Positions 1-12,184 are shown, counted from the first letter of the stretch. The stretch is DNA of 64,000 bases from Clonostachys chloroleuca (GCA_037952775.1 JBANAY010000003.1:1488001-1552000), one strand, 5' to 3'. Translations and numbers: made by a program. Notes: generated from the letters alone by a model not told the origin.

Positions 1-3000
1 CTAAAATAAGATAGATTAATAGAGAGAATAATCTAGTAAATACCTTAATAAAAGAGAAGTCTAATTTAATACTTTTAAAACTTATAGAAATAAATAAATT
101 AAGAATTTAAATTAAGGGAGATATTAAGAAGCTATTTAAACTAGATATAGTCTAGTAAATATAGACAGACTGAACCTATATAATAAACTACTTTAAACTA
201 AGAATTTAAATATATTATAAATAATTAGAATATATAGGGGGGGAGCCTCCTATAAGAGGCTATTCTATTCCCCTATTTATCTAAGCTATTTACTAATAAT
301 TAGATCTATCTACCTATCTAAACTAGCTAAGCTATTTAATTTTTTTTTATTTTTTTTATTTTATTCTTCTCTTTTATTTAGGTTTAGAATATATAGGAAA
401 ATAGTATCTAGGGAGTTAGAATTAAATATTAGAGAAATTACTCTTAAGTTTATTATTACTATATATTAGAATTAGATATTAGAGGAACTACTCTTAGATT
501 TATTATTATTATTAGACCTATTAGTACTCCTATAGATAGTACTATTATTATTATTAGGTCTTATAGACTAATAATAAATAGTATAATACTTTAAAAGAGA
601 TTTAATCTCCTTAGAGATAGTATTCTTAAAAATATAGCTAGAGCTAGATTCTAATCTATATTACTAATAGATAGTTAAACTATTAAAAGTACTATCTATA
701 GTAAGATTATAAGCTATCTTCTAGATAGTACTAGTATATATAACTAGAAGGTATATCTTAATATACTTATAGGAAGGTTTCCTAGTAAGTTTACTAAGCT
801 TAGTAAGAGCTTTATAAGTAGTAACTAAGTTATATATAAAAGATATTAGAACTTTAGATATAGTAATATAAATATTACTATCCTTATTATAATATATATA
901 CTATATCCTATTACTATTATAGTTAAAGTAATAACTATTATTTTTTCCTAAAGTAAATAATTTAATATATATTATATATTTATTAGAATATTTACTACTA
1001 ATAAATATATTAATTAAGAAAGTAAGAAAAAGAAAAACTACTAATATTTATACCTAGTTAGAGTACTTCTTAACTATATAATATTCCTATCTCTTAAGCT
1101 TCCTAAGCTCCTTTTATATCCTTCTAACCTCAGCTTACTACTAGATTAGTATATTTAATATTCTTTAGACTACTATATAAGCTTATTAGTAAGAGTTCCT
1201 AAAACTAAATATCTAAGTATATATAATTAATAGCTATTTCTCTAGTTATACTATAGTAGAGTAGTATTATAAGCTCAGGGGAGAGGCTCTAAGGAATAGA
1301 TAAAAGAGGGGAGGAGGAAGATATTATATCTTTATATTTAGTTAGCTCTAAAATATATAAGGAGAGAGTAACTACTTATAGAGAAGAAAATAGTAAATTA
1401 AAAGTTTAACTATATATTACTAAGATTAGCTATAAAACTATATCCCAGAGTATATATATCTCTATATATAGAAAGAGGATTAGAGTATAACTATCCTATA
1501 AAATAATTAGTTATAAAACTCTAATCTAAAGTAGTAAGGATTATTATAGAGGGTATATATATAATACTAGAGTAGCTATATAGAAAAGAAAAAGAGGAAT
1601 ATTATAATAGTATAGAATAGGGTTTAATATAAGTAGGGTATATATCTATAATTACTTATTACTAGGGGTAACTATAGTAATAAGTAGGGAAATCTAATAA
1701 TAAAATATATATATATCCAGACTAATATATATAGTATATCTTTTTAATAAAAATATAAGGAATTAGAATTATATATATTTATTTCTTATATTTATAGAGA
1801 TTATAAAGGGTCTATAATTATAAAGGCTATTTATATAGAATAAGAAAATAAAAGACTACCTATATTAGTATATTAAATACTACTAACTAGTAGTTACTAG
1901 CTGGAAGCTAGAAGTAGAGTAGTTTACTTAGTTAGAACTACTCTGGAACTATATTTATAACCAGTTTACTTCTATAGCTAGGATAGTAACTTAATTAATT
2001 ACTTTTTAACCTATCTACTCTACAGTATATACTTTAGAAAAGCCTTCTAATAAGATAACTTATATTAGATAGAATCTAGAATAGGTTAGAGTTAAACTAA
2101 TTAAAGTATTATTCTAAATAGTATAATCAGATTATCTTAGACTATATAATATAAGTTACTATTAATATATAAGTATTATAGAGCTAGTAGTAATAAATAT
2201 ATAGATAATATTATAATAAAGTTATAACTATATTAATAGCTATTTAAAAGAGTATTCTATCTAATAAAATAAATATATATATATACTAGGGGATTATTAA
2301 TACTTAGTAATAATCTGGGTTTAAGAATTATAAGGATTATTATAAGATCTAAATAATCTAGATATAATTAGTAAGAAAAGTAGGATCTATATATAATAGT
2401 ATATATTAGTTAAATTTATAATATAATAGATATTAAGATTTTCTACCAGGATTATAGTAACAGAGATATATAATTACTTATATCTATAGCTGGATAGATG
2501 AGATAAGCTGAAATCTATAGTACTAATTATTTATATAGTAACTAACTAACTAGCTAGAATAATTTCAGTACTATAAATAAGGTCTCTAATAAATATAGTA
2601 ATTTATATACTTTTTCCCCTAAGAAGTATATTTATATAACAGATAACTCTGTATCGAATAAGCTTATTACTAAGAGAGCTAGTAACTATAGTTAATTAAA
2701 GTTATCTTCTACCTAAGTATTAGAACTATATAAACTAGCAAAATAAGTTTAGTAACTCTATTAAGATATAATTATTAGTTTCCTTAGATCCTACTAGGAT
2801 TATCTAACTATCTATAGTCTCTTTAGTACTATTCTTAGAGAGACTATTCCCTTCCTAGATAGTACTATATATCTACCCTATAAGCAGTAATAAGGTTATT
2901 ATAATATCTTATAGGTATTAGGTAAAGCTGATAGGCTGTATTCTCTATATCGAGTTATAGCTGAAATCAGGTTATTATAATATTTTACTAGGATTCTAGA

Positions 3001-3400
3001 AGAAGTTTAACTCCGCTGTAGTTAGAAATATAGTAAGAGTATAAAGAATCTTACTTATAAAGAATATATTTATTAAGTATTCCCTAATACTATAGCTGAG
3101 AGTTTAAAAATATATTATACGAACTTTAAAAGCGATCTGTAGTCTGCTAGATAATAGGTATTAATAATTAAAGGGTATAAAGGAAAAGGCGGTACTGGTC
3201 TGGGATTAATCTTAGCAGCCTCTAAGAGTTTGATTTTATTTATATAAGTAGATCTTAAGTATATCTTTAGCTCTTGTACTAATTTTATAGTAATAATAAA
3301 TCGTAAGTAACTTATAAGGTACTACTCGAATAACTTTAAAGGTTTATAATTAATATACTTATAATAGAGATTTACCAAATACTTAACCCAGTTATACAAG
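1..3400. repeat. Very AT-rich, RIP-like degraded repeat block
   Basis: The stretch is made almost wholly of A and T with short TA-rich words, almost no CpG, and no reading frame of useful length on either strand. Base composition changes sharply near 3.4 kb. In filamentous ascomycetes this composition is what repeat-induced point mutation (C:G to T:A) leaves of old transposons. I cannot recognise the original element; the RIP origin is inferred from composition only. Confidence 0.75.
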
Positions 3401-3534
3401 TTTTATTATAGTACTATAAACTGCCGGAGGAGCTAGACTAGAAACTAATTTATGAAAACTTAGAATAGAGTATGAGTAGTTAATGGGCTGCTGGTAGCCT
3501 GTTACGTAATGAAAAACAGTGCTTGAGCTCTAAC

Positions 3535-3885
3535 TGCTTCCTGTATTTGCCATAGGTACCAATACCCTCGTCTTGATGCTGTTTTCTGCTTTCCTATTTG
3601 TCGGATAATTTTGCTAGTAACTCCGGTGTTCCTGATCTCTGTATTTTCACGGGTGCTGGCAACTCTGGTGTTTCTGTTTTCTGTGTTTGTGATGGGTGCC
3701 AGCAACCCGGATGTTTTCCATGTTTGACGTAGGTGCTGGCAACTTCTTGTGTTCCTGTTTTCTGTATTTGTGATAGGTGCTGGCAACCTCTAGCGGATTC
3801 TGTTTTCTGGGCGCCAGCAATCCCTGGCTTTTCTGTTTTCTGTATTTGCTATGGGTGCTGGAAACTCTTGCAGCCATTTTTAGCT
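3535..3885. repeat. Degenerate minisatellite, roughly 60 bp period
   Basis: About five or six diverged copies of a unit built around GGTGCTGGCAAC followed by a T-rich part containing TGTTTTCTGTATTTGTGAT. The copies differ by substitutions and small indels, so the array is old. Short ORFs across it, with recurring Asn-Thr-Arg-rich peptides, are by-products of the repeat and are not called as genes. Confidence 0.7.
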
Positions 3886-3900
3886 CCTGCACACGATAGG

Positions 3901-4033
3901 ACAGCCCTTCCAATGGGACAGCACATTATGTACCAGCCCTTCCAATGGGACAGCACATTATGTACCAGCCCTTCCAATGGGACAGTACATTATGTACCAG
4001 CCCTTATTTATTTATTTATTTATTTATTTATTC
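3901..4033. repeat. 32-bp tandem repeat (about 3.3 copies) followed by an (ATTT)n tract
   Basis: Three near-identical copies of a 32-bp unit start at 3901, 3932 and 3964. The first copy lacks one base, and the third has a single C to T change. A partial fourth copy runs directly into seven or so ATTT units ending near 4033. Their near identity contrasts with the decayed array just upstream and suggests recent expansion. A simple-sequence tail of this kind can mark the 3' end of a non-LTR element, but I see no reverse transcriptase beside it. Confidence 0.85.
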
Positions 4034-5672
4034 ATAGACTGTCCCAGCTGCCTTTTTAGCAGCTATACAGCGTTCTAACTATATATATCCGCTCTCCTCT
4101 ATTGCTTACAGATATTAAACCGTTCGGTGGGCGAACTGTTATATCTGAGCTCCGGCTGATTACTTCTATACTTATAGTCTCTCTAGTTGTTCTATCTCTA
4201 TAACTTATTAGGCCCTTTCCGGCCCTCCTCTACTTCTATATAAAGAAAATCACTCGTCTATGCTTTATGTTGTAAGTACCGTGGAAGGTACTACCTGGAA
4301 TTAGCCGAGCAGCCCTATCCTTAAGATTATTTTTACTGCTTATACTGCTACTATCGAGCTACTGAGAATACGCTTGATATCTATATATAGAGGTTTACCT
4401 ACCCGTATCTGCTGTCGTTCATCTGTCCAATTTCTACATTTAAGCAGAATATACTGTACTGTTTAATATCTATATCCGCAGTTGTATTTATCTGAGTCGG
4501 CCTTTTTGATGCTGTGTAGATATGTACGGAGGCTAATCTTGCCTGTGCGCATCTGTGTGATGACTGAACTGATCGCTCGGTGTATATTGTTATGGATCGA
4601 GAGTACTGCTTTACCTGGTCTAACGCCGAGCTTGAATAGCTCTCTGCTGTATTTAGCTGTTTTCCATGTTGTGGCCTATTTATTCTTTATAGCCTTACGA
4701 ATGATTGTTTTCGTCGTTGCTACAAGGGTCTGAGGAGCCCTTGGGAAGTCCAGACTAGGTGTGTCTATTAGTGGTTGAGCGGCCTTTTTGGCCGCCTTCC
4801 TCTGCCCTTCCCTTCCCTCTGTCCACCCCATTCCGCCCTACAATAATGCTACAATCCCATCAACGCTCCTTTATTCACACATGTCCATCGAGTAAAGCTA
4901 CGGCTGTTGCACGCTCTATTACATAGTGTTTTCAGCCTACAGGGCTCGGTTGCCACCAAGAAGGCTATGGATGCCTTTCGCTCGTGTCGCAATCCCCATA
5001 GAGATATTCTCAATGCACACTTAGTAGGACTCTCTTTTTATAGCTAACTACCGCCTGTTACAAGCTCTTTAGCTAGGCTGCTTTAGCCTTCTCAAGCATG
5101 GTATGACAAACAGCCTTGCTGGCCTCCTGAGCGCTATTATCTATTCATCCTATTGCCTCTATTGCAGTACCAGCGGTGCATCTAGCAGATTGTCAATTAA
5201 AATTATACAATAGCGCGTCTCCACTCGTTGCATAGGCTCTTGGGCATCTTGGCTGTTTATGTCCCGTACGTAATCTGATGATTCTCAATGATTGCTAGTT
5301 GGCGCACGATCGGTTCGTGAACGCATACATCTCGGAAATGGGCTTGGGGATAATGGTGGACGACTTCTTCGGAGGTAGGGTCTTGGTGCCGGAATGCCAA
5401 GGAACTTATTTGCTGTTAGTGTTGGAAGATGACAGGGCGCCAATTGGCCCCATATCCACTGTGTATGCGCCTTAATTGGTCCATTTTTGGCCCTCTTTGG
5501 CTAAATTACAATGATAAGCTTACTGACGCTGGACCTGCACCTCACTGTACTTTCATTCACACTATGTATAGCTAAGGCGCCACTAAATAAAAAAACGGAC
5601 TCCTTTCGGTCAACCCTGTAGCAACCACCAAGAATCACCAGATTACAGACAGTACGAAGCAGCCAATACAGC
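4034..5672. other. No gene recognised
   Basis: Mixed-composition sequence with only short ORFs (for example an 83-residue hydrophobic frame at 4482-4733 on the plus strand). None shows a motif I can name. It probably holds fragments of old repeats next to the AT-rich block. Confidence 0.4.
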
Positions 5673-6190
5673 TTAATTAGGCCTCCGATTTTTTCGGCTC
5701 TTCCAGTTAGAAAACCTGACCTTGACGTACATGAAGTCCCGGAGAGAACTGTGGTGTGGCCTCTGTTGTTCTGGATCGGGTTCCTGCATCCGGCGAGGAC
5801 TGGAATTGGCTTGATTTTCTAATGGCTCTGCCTCATCATATCGGCCCTGCGCATGGTATGTCACCGCGAGGTCCGCTATATTGCTGATCGTATCAGGGTG
5901 CTTCTCTCCAAGCACCTCTCGTCGGAGATCTAAGACATGGACTGAAATCTCTTCATCCTTGTCATATCGGCCCTGCGCGTGGTATATCGATGCGAGTTCT
6001 GCCATACTGCTGATCGTATCAGGGTGTTTCTCTCCAAGTATGTACCAGTGGTATATATGTTAGGATCGCCAGATGCCTTCACAAAGAAGTACTGATCAAA
6101 GAGTGCCTCAGCAGCATCCGCCTTGGTAGTTAGGGCACAGATAATGGCAATCTTGAATCCGAGCCGCGAGGCAGGGCCCATAGGCGTCAT
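5673..6190 (-). pseudogene. Relic of an NLR-like protein: nucleoside-phosphorylase start joined to TPR repeats
   Basis: Read on the minus strand, the first part (6190 to about 6050) encodes a start typical of fungal purine-nucleoside-phosphorylase (PNP_UDP) domains, with FKIAIICALTTKADAAEALF. It then runs, out of frame, into kinesin-light-chain type tetratricopeptide repeats. Two nearly identical 42-residue TPR units carry LGEKHPDTIS and YHAQGRYD. In intact family members a NACHT or NB-ARC ATPase lies between these parts, and the protein acts as an intracellular immune-type or incompatibility receptor. Here the whole middle is missing and the junction is frameshifted, so this is a deletion relic. 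The high identity of the TPR units is usual for this family and fits frequent unequal exchange. Confidence 0.75.
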
Positions 6191-6581
6191 ATCGAAGAGA
6201 TCAAAGCCACTGAGGCTACTTGCTTATATATGGCAGCTGTCCTGGCATTTCGCAAGGGTCTTGATAGCAAGGCTTGATCAGGCACTAGGGAGGGGCAAGT
6301 GATTAGGTAGGATGATAAGAAAATAGCCTAGTTCTCGAAGCTTATGGATGACTAAGTGTTCATTTTCGGTTTATCTATAATCCGCCATCTTTGTGTGGCT
6401 GCTTAAGAAATTATATAATATAATCAATTAGCTTAATTGAGTCCTTCTTGGTTGGGATGTACATACAGAACAAAGCGCAGAAGTCTGTTGCAGTTTAGCT
6501 GTTTCTACTTCAGCTGCCCACTAGGAGTACTGTTATTACTACCTTGTAGACTGTAACAAAAGGCCTCTAGTTGAAAGCCGC

Positions 6582-6763
6582 ATTTAGAGGCTGTGGGGTT
6601 CCATACTAAATATTGCCAGCACAACCATTGGCTTGGATGACAACTTCTTTCAAATCGGAGGAGACTCGATTTTGGCGATCTAGTTGACGGATAGTGAGCT
6701 CAAGGGCTTGGTTTGGAGTTAATTGCGAAAGATATCTTTGCGGACCCTCGTCTCTTCATGTTG
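6582..6763 (+). pseudogene. Relic of a non-ribosomal peptide synthetase carrier (thiolation) domain
   Basis: One frame reads [16 protein letters not shown] and then a TAG stop at 6681-6683. This is the core of a peptidyl-carrier domain, where the Ser of GGDS (codon 6666-6668) would carry phosphopantetheine. In the adjacent frame about 20 bases later the sequence reads GLGLELIAKDIFADPRL, which matches the end of the same domain. A carrier domain is therefore present, broken by a stop where family members usually have Gln (CAG to TAG fits RIP) and by a frameshift. No adenylation or condensation sequence is visible nearby. The fragment shows that an NRPS gene once existed or was transposed here. 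Confidence 0.75.
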
Positions 6764-6968
6764 ATCTCCTCTAAACCTATGTACATATGTATTATATTAT
6801 AGTATTATCTTCTTCTAATTTTTTTACTGTGTTTTTTACTGTGGTCAAGGCTTCCGGAAAGCTTCAATTGAGGCTAGCTAGACTAGTCAACCTTCCTCCC
6901 TTTTCTTGCCCCTTTGCTTCCCTTTTCCTTCTGGTTCCCAAAAGCTTATCCAATGGCTAGCTGGGTCA

Positions 6969-7000
6969 CTTCCCTCCTTCCCTCCTTCCCTCCTTCCCTG
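6969..7000. repeat. (TCCCTCCT)n-type pyrimidine microsatellite
   Basis: About four tandem copies of a CTTCCCTC-like octamer form a pure pyrimidine tract. It lies just downstream of the ORF at 7018-7389 (minus strand). Confidence 0.7.
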
Positions 7001-7017
7001 GCAGTTTCCTGCAGCAG

Positions 7018-7389
7018 CTACAAGTTCTGCTTATTGCTTTCTCCTGCCACTAGGGAGCTTACCTTCCCAGCCAGGAATACCAACCAAGCATCATATTTAC
7101 AGAGGATCTTCTTTATTAGATCCTGGTTAATCTCCTCCACCTTCCACTCTACTGGTCTCTCATTTTTGCAGACAACCAGGACTTCAGAACCAAAGTTAAG
7201 GAGGTTAACCAGGCCCTCAATAGTATAATCAGAAAGAGCCTTCTCTATATATAAGGCTGCCTTTTTAGCTGGGCCAATCAGCTTTTTAATATCCCTATGG
7301 GCTATCTTAAAAGACAGCTTCTTATGTTCCTTGATATGTCTATATTGGAGTATAGGCACTGATAATTTCTTATCCCTGTTCTTCATCAT
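7018..7389 (-). CDS. ORF of a dispersed repeat, function unknown
   Basis: A 123-residue Lys-rich frame containing the segment RDIKKLIGPAKKAALYIEKA. A related segment, NRLIGPAKKLATI, is encoded on the minus strand near 18,350-18,420, so this is a repeated sequence and not a single-copy gene. It has no recognised domain. Flanking pyrimidine runs and AT-rich DNA support a transposable-element origin. It may be part of a larger element ORF. Confidence 0.4.
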   Translation of the reverse strand: MMKNRDKKLSVPILQYRHIKEHKKLSFKIAHRDIKKLIGPAKKAALYIEKALSDYTIEGLVNLLNFGSEVLVVCKNERPVEWKVEEINQDLIKKILCKYDAWLVFLAGKVSSLVAGESNKQNL

Positions 7390-7519
7390 TGTGCAGTCGG
7401 GTGGGCTTTCGATTCCGGATGTATGAAAGGCTGCTGGTCAAGACAGCTGGCTCGGTCGTCTGCAGTGGAGACTTTGGATATGGGAGCTTTGAGTGTTTGA
7501 AGTGGTGTGGGAATGAAGG

Positions 7520-7890
7520 TAATAGCTACCCCTAGTATTAATAATATAATATATATAAGCTAGAAAGGTCCTTAATACTTAAATTTAGCTTTATATATTA
7601 TTGCCTAGTAATAAAGCTCTATAGTCCTCTCTGAGGATACTTACGTGCCTTAGAGAATTCTATATTATATTAAGACTATATACCTCTTATTATATAGATT
7701 AAGCAGCTTTAAAAAGAAAGTCTTTTTAGTAGATATTAACTTCTATATAATATAATATTCTTATTAAATAAAGCTAAAAGCTTTAAAAGAAATAGTATAT
7801 AAAAGTTTATTTAAATACTTTATACTTAGTTTAAAATAGTCTTAAAATATAAATATCTTATTATTTATATATTTATTATTAAAATCTTAC
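7520..7890. repeat. Second AT-rich, RIP-like island
   Basis: Nearly pure A/T sequence with TATATA-rich words and no coding signal, similar in texture to positions 1-3400. It is bounded by ordinary-composition DNA on both sides. It is probably a smaller eroded transposon fragment. Confidence 0.65.
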
Positions 7891-8145
7891 CCTCATTCCC
7901 GCCCCCAGGTAGCACTGTCGAGCAAAGGCATGACCAACATGAGAGGGGCGGGAATGCAAATGGCAGCATTGTCTCCGGCTAGTCAAAGAAGCTGAGTGAT
8001 TTTTTTTTTTTGTCTTCGTCTTAGCCAAACCCTGTCCTGGTAATATAAGCCTCTCTCTCCGCTCCGGTGTACGCGATTCAAAACTCTATCAGGGTCTCTG
8101 GTGCAACGCACCTAGGCACGACGGGGAGGAGGAGGAGATGTCTCT

Positions 8146-8147
<2 letters not shown>

Positions 8148-8177
<30 letters not shown>
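8148..8177. repeat. Homopolymer of 30 G
   Basis: An uninterrupted run of 30 G residues. If read as coding it would give a poly-Gly stretch in front of the MFS fragment, which is not credible as protein. The true length is uncertain because such runs are hard to sequence. Confidence 0.9.
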
Positions 8178-8178
<1 letters not shown>

Positions 8179-8364
8179 TGCTCCTCTTTTAGGGCCGACT
8201 GTTGCTATGCTGCTCATCTTTTTCCGCTGGCATCTTGTCCGCCAGAACAAGAAACGAGACGCCATGGCGGCTGCGGGTGTCAGGGAGGCTAACGATGGGA
8301 ACTTGACGCATGCGTTTGAGGATCTCACTGATTGCGAGAATCCAAACTTTCGATATGTATACTA
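8178..8364 (+). pseudogene. C-terminal scrap of a Dal5-type MFS transporter
   Basis: About 60 codons downstream of the poly-G run encode the end of a last membrane helix, a basic RQNKKRD loop and the tail HAFEDLTDCENPNFRYVY. The intact transporter at 9180-10883 ends with a clearly related tail (HAFQDDFTDKTNLQFRYTY), so the two are paralogues. Everything N-terminal to the last helix is missing. It is a truncated gene copy. Confidence 0.75.
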
Positions 8365-8365
8365 A

Positions 8366-9179
8366 GTCTGAGAAGGAAATGGAAATCATGTCATACTGAA
8401 TCGTGTCGCGCTTATTTCTTAATTCTACATTTAAGTGATACTTCTCCCGGGCATTATATGCGTTTCCAGCGCTCGTTTTAGTGCGTGAGGCTAATCCTAT
8501 GGAGCTTGGGAAATTATATCTATACAGCCACAAGGTAGGCTATACCGAAGATTTGGATGGTGAACTACCTGGCGGGTCCGGTCAGACTAGCTGAATTTTC
8601 CCTCCTCTAGAGAGAGGGCGATATGTGTTAGAACAAGGGATCATGTAATTCATTCATAGTAATTCATTGTATTGTGTTGTTCTTGATTACCCCTCTTTTC
8701 TGGCTGTGCCAGGAGGCCTTTTTCTATAGCTATTTATATTGCATATATTTACAGCTAGTATAGTTATATAATAATACTTCCTTAGGTAATAAGATTTATT
8801 TTAACCAATAGGGCCTTGTTTGTTAGGTCAGGACCTGTGAACTCCATGATGCCTCAGAACCAACACAATTCATGCAAGCCAGAAAGGCCCCCAATGCTTG
8901 AACTTAGGTTCGCGTCTTGTCGCCCGACAATAGAACTCCATGGAGCTAGCCATAGTCAAGGTTCATAGACAGCAGAATAAAATTATAGAAAGATAAAGAA
9001 GTTATGTAATGCATTGTAGACTAGCTCTAGATCATTAGATCGATGAGCAAGGAAGTAAAGATAATATGACTCTTTCCAGGACTGTTACCCTTAGGCTCGT
9101 TTTAGTTTTAGAAGAGCTTTTCCTCCGGGTCTTCTATCCTCCTCGCAAGATAACGCGTGCCAATTCTTTCAAGTAACAT
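8366..9179. other. Intergenic, no gene recognised
   Basis: Mixed sequence with AT-rich patches. It contains the 3' flank of the minus-strand transporter that ends at 9180. No ORF with a recognisable motif. Confidence 0.5.
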
Positions 9180-10883
9180 TTAATAGGTATATCTAAATTG
9201 CAGGTTGGTCTTGTCGGTGAAGTCATCCTGGAACGCATGATCAAAGCCCTCTGCAACACCCGCCTTGTCTCTGTTGCTGTTCTCCCAAACACAGAGCTGG
9301 CGATAGACAAGCGTCAATCCTGTAGCAGCACAAATGCACGCAAGGACTGCTGTCCAACCGCCTGCAAAGGCTGGTGCTTCCTTGTTTGTGAAAAGAAGGG
9401 GCGCGACGACGTTACCAAGACAGTACCCTAAGAATAGTCCAGACGAGGCGAGAGATCGTTTTGTGTAGCCAGCATTATTAGCCGTTGCCAATCTAAACTA
9501 CATATTAGTACGACGCAAAGGTTGGTTGCGGATTAAGCTAACATACCCCATTATAACAGCAAAACTGCCACCCCAGAATGGGAAGAGATAGCATGAAAAT
9601 AGTAGAGCGCCTTGGGAGCTTCTGGGGAGCTTCCAAAGCAAAGAACAGGAGACTATGGTGGTAAGGAAACCGCCGATGATGATGAAACATCGCTTATTTG
9701 GAAACTTGGTCGCGAGCCAGGGAAGACCGAAACAACCCATTCCAGCTAGGAAGCCATAAGGCATGTAAAGCAGCAATGATTTGAAGGAGTCGAATCCAAA
9801 ACCGCTAATGATGATTGGAAGGAATGTAGAGCCTGGCCCATTGGGGATCTGATTCAAGAAGCCTATAGCAAATAGAGTCCAGAACTTGATGTCGAGAAGA
9901 AGTTCCAAAAACTGAGCTTTCTTGAAATGAGTGTTTCGCACTCCCGAATTGTTCGTTCGAAGTCGCGCAACTGCAATATATCGTTCTCTGTCGCCGAAAC
10001 CTTTTACTCGAACGGGGTCGGGGGGAAATAAAAAAGAAGCACAAATGACCAAGCCACGGTAAGGCCGCCGGCAAAGAGAAACATAATTCTCCAAGACGGT
10101 ATTGTAGCATTCGTTATGTGACCGAGACCATAGTTTATCAACGGGGAGAAGATCGAGACGAATCCGGCTAGGAAAGACGGTTAGAACCAGTTGATTCGCT
10201 CAGTTGCAAGCCTTCACTCACTACTTGAATACCATACGCCTTGACGAACAGCCTGTTCACCCTTGGTATAGAATGACCCGACTGCCAACATGAACATAGG
10301 TGATACGCCAGACTCAAGAAACCCCAAGAAAAATCGTTGAACATATAAAGTTTGCCACGTGTGACAGGCGGCGGTCATCATAAGGCAAGTACCCCAAAGA
10401 AATACAATGACAAATAGAACTCTTTCGACGGGCCATCTCTGCGCCATCAAGGTCGCAGGAACAGCACCGACAAGAAATCCAAGATAGAATATCGCAGAAG
10501 AGAAGGAGTACCGGTCGCCGACATTCAGGTCAAGATCTGTTTTGAGACCAAAGATAGCCTGGTTTGCATTAGTTAGGAAGACCGAGATGATATACGAAGA
10601 TGCCCCGCAAACTTACAGCCTGGCCCAGCATCGTTTTGTCATAAAACTGCAAGCCGTAGGACGCGGTGAGAAGAGTCAAGAGACGAAGGTCAATCTTTCG
10701 AACAAGCGTCTTTTCCTCCTCTTCTGTCCAATCTGTATCACCAGTATAGGCGGCTACAACTTTCATGCCTTCGTCATCGTCGAGCGAGATGTGGACATCT
10801 TTGCTCTCTGCCACCCTGGCTTCGACTTCACCTCCATTCTGGGCCGAAGCGGAGTCCTTGGTCTCCTCTTTGGATGCAATCAT
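9180..10883 (-). CDS. MFS transporter, Dal5/allantoate permease (anion:cation symporter) type
   Basis: Four exons on the minus strand (10883-10617, 10558-10222, 10167-9547, 9492-9180), joined by introns of 54-58 bp with GTAAGT, GTGAGT or GTATGT donors and CAG/TAG acceptors. The product has a cytosolic N-terminus, RKIDLRLLTLL before helix 1, DRYSFSSAIFYLGFLVG, QRFFLGFLESGVSPMF in the middle, and a C-terminal tail ending NLQFRYTY. This is the order seen in fungal uptake permeases for allantoate, nicotinate or other organic anions; the substrate cannot be told. One defect is present: in the loop after helix 6 the frame breaks at a G run (10020-10025 on the plus strand). One extra base there would restore a perfect family-like sequence (FPPDPVR and onward). 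Either the base is missing from the assembly or the gene is recently inactivated. Confidence 0.85.
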
Positions 10884-12184
10884 TTTGGAAGGCTCTCGTA
10901 GCGGTGATTATGTAAAATTGATTTGGGAAAGATGAATGCTGCAAGTTTTCATCCTCGAGATGAACTATGCCCAGGTATAATTTATAAACAAGCCAACACA
11001 CCCAAAAATCCGGAACAGAGTTCCCCAGCTTATCTGTGGAGTGACTCGCGTAGCGTCTATCTCATCGGTGGAGTTTTCTCCACGACCCAGACCCCCTAAT
11101 AGTAGGTGGGGTAGAGTCAGGAGGCAGATTGCAAGCAGCTAGTGGCCAAAAGCCCATACCACATTACCCGGAGTGGTCAAAGTCTCGGCGGCATGTGGTA
11201 CATCGGGTGATCAAAGACTTTGATGGATCATAACTGGGGAACACGACATCTTAATGCCCTGGTCATAGTTAGGCCAAAGTTTATCTAGATTATAAACAGA
11301 GCTGGTGAGCACACGCAAGATTCTTTTCATGCTACTAGTTAACGAGAAGGGAGGGGTCACAGTCACTTCAATCCCTTTCTGAACTCAACGATGCACGGTG
11401 AAATTGATTGGAAAGATGGAGAAGTTTGATACGCCTGGGGATATCATGTTACAATGTGAAACGCAAACCATCTCTCCTCCATAACAAAGCCGGAAACTGA
11501 AAAAAAAAAACGATACTTGAGTCGCAAACACCTAGACAAGGAATATGAAAGCCCAAATTAGGTAGATATTTATGCCAACCCTCAATTTCAGCATGTTTCA
11601 GATCTTGCCACCTAAGTTCTGGAAACAAAATACATGTGAATCCCACTCTGTTGGAGCTTCTCCCCAAGAACACCCTTGAAGGACAACGAGCTTCGGCATG
11701 TTTTCCCGGCCTCGGTGAGGATCATTGGCCTCAGTGAAATCTCTCAAGGCTTACTTGGCCCTGTGACGGGGCTGGTCTGTGAGAAGGTTGGTGGTTTAAT
11801 TCCTCTGCTATAAATTAGGTCATAGGAATGAACGTTAAAAATACGCTGCTAGTCATTTTGACGTCATTGTAAGTCCATGGTGTCGCTTTCGAAGCCCCCT
11901 ATGGCTGAGACGACTGGCCAAATGTTGGATGTGCTCTGTATTGATGATATTGCACCTGCTCGGCCGAAACATGTGCAAGGAAAGCAACAAGGGTTGAGGC
12001 TTGACTAGCATCTCCACGCCAACCGCCTGTCACGAGGACGCTCTCCACTGCCCACCGTGGGGACCCCTCACGCCTGCGTCCATGTGGGAACGGGAATTTC
12101 GTCCCTCTCAATCGCGCGCACCATTTCCAGTCAGACATTCATAGGCCCTACCGATACGAATTTCCGGCCATCGCGGCGAGAACC
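10884..12184. other. Divergent intergenic region between the transporter and the regulator
   Basis: About 1.3 kb shared upstream by the minus-strand transporter and the plus-strand zinc-finger gene. Short ORFs inside have no motifs. The divergent layout is compatible with joint control of the two genes, which is inference only. Confidence 0.45.

Noticed and set aside
8138..8365. 75-residue ORF with a poly-Gly tract on the plus strand
   Set aside because: The Gly run is a reading of the 30-G homopolymer; only the part after it is real transporter sequence, already listed as a fragment.
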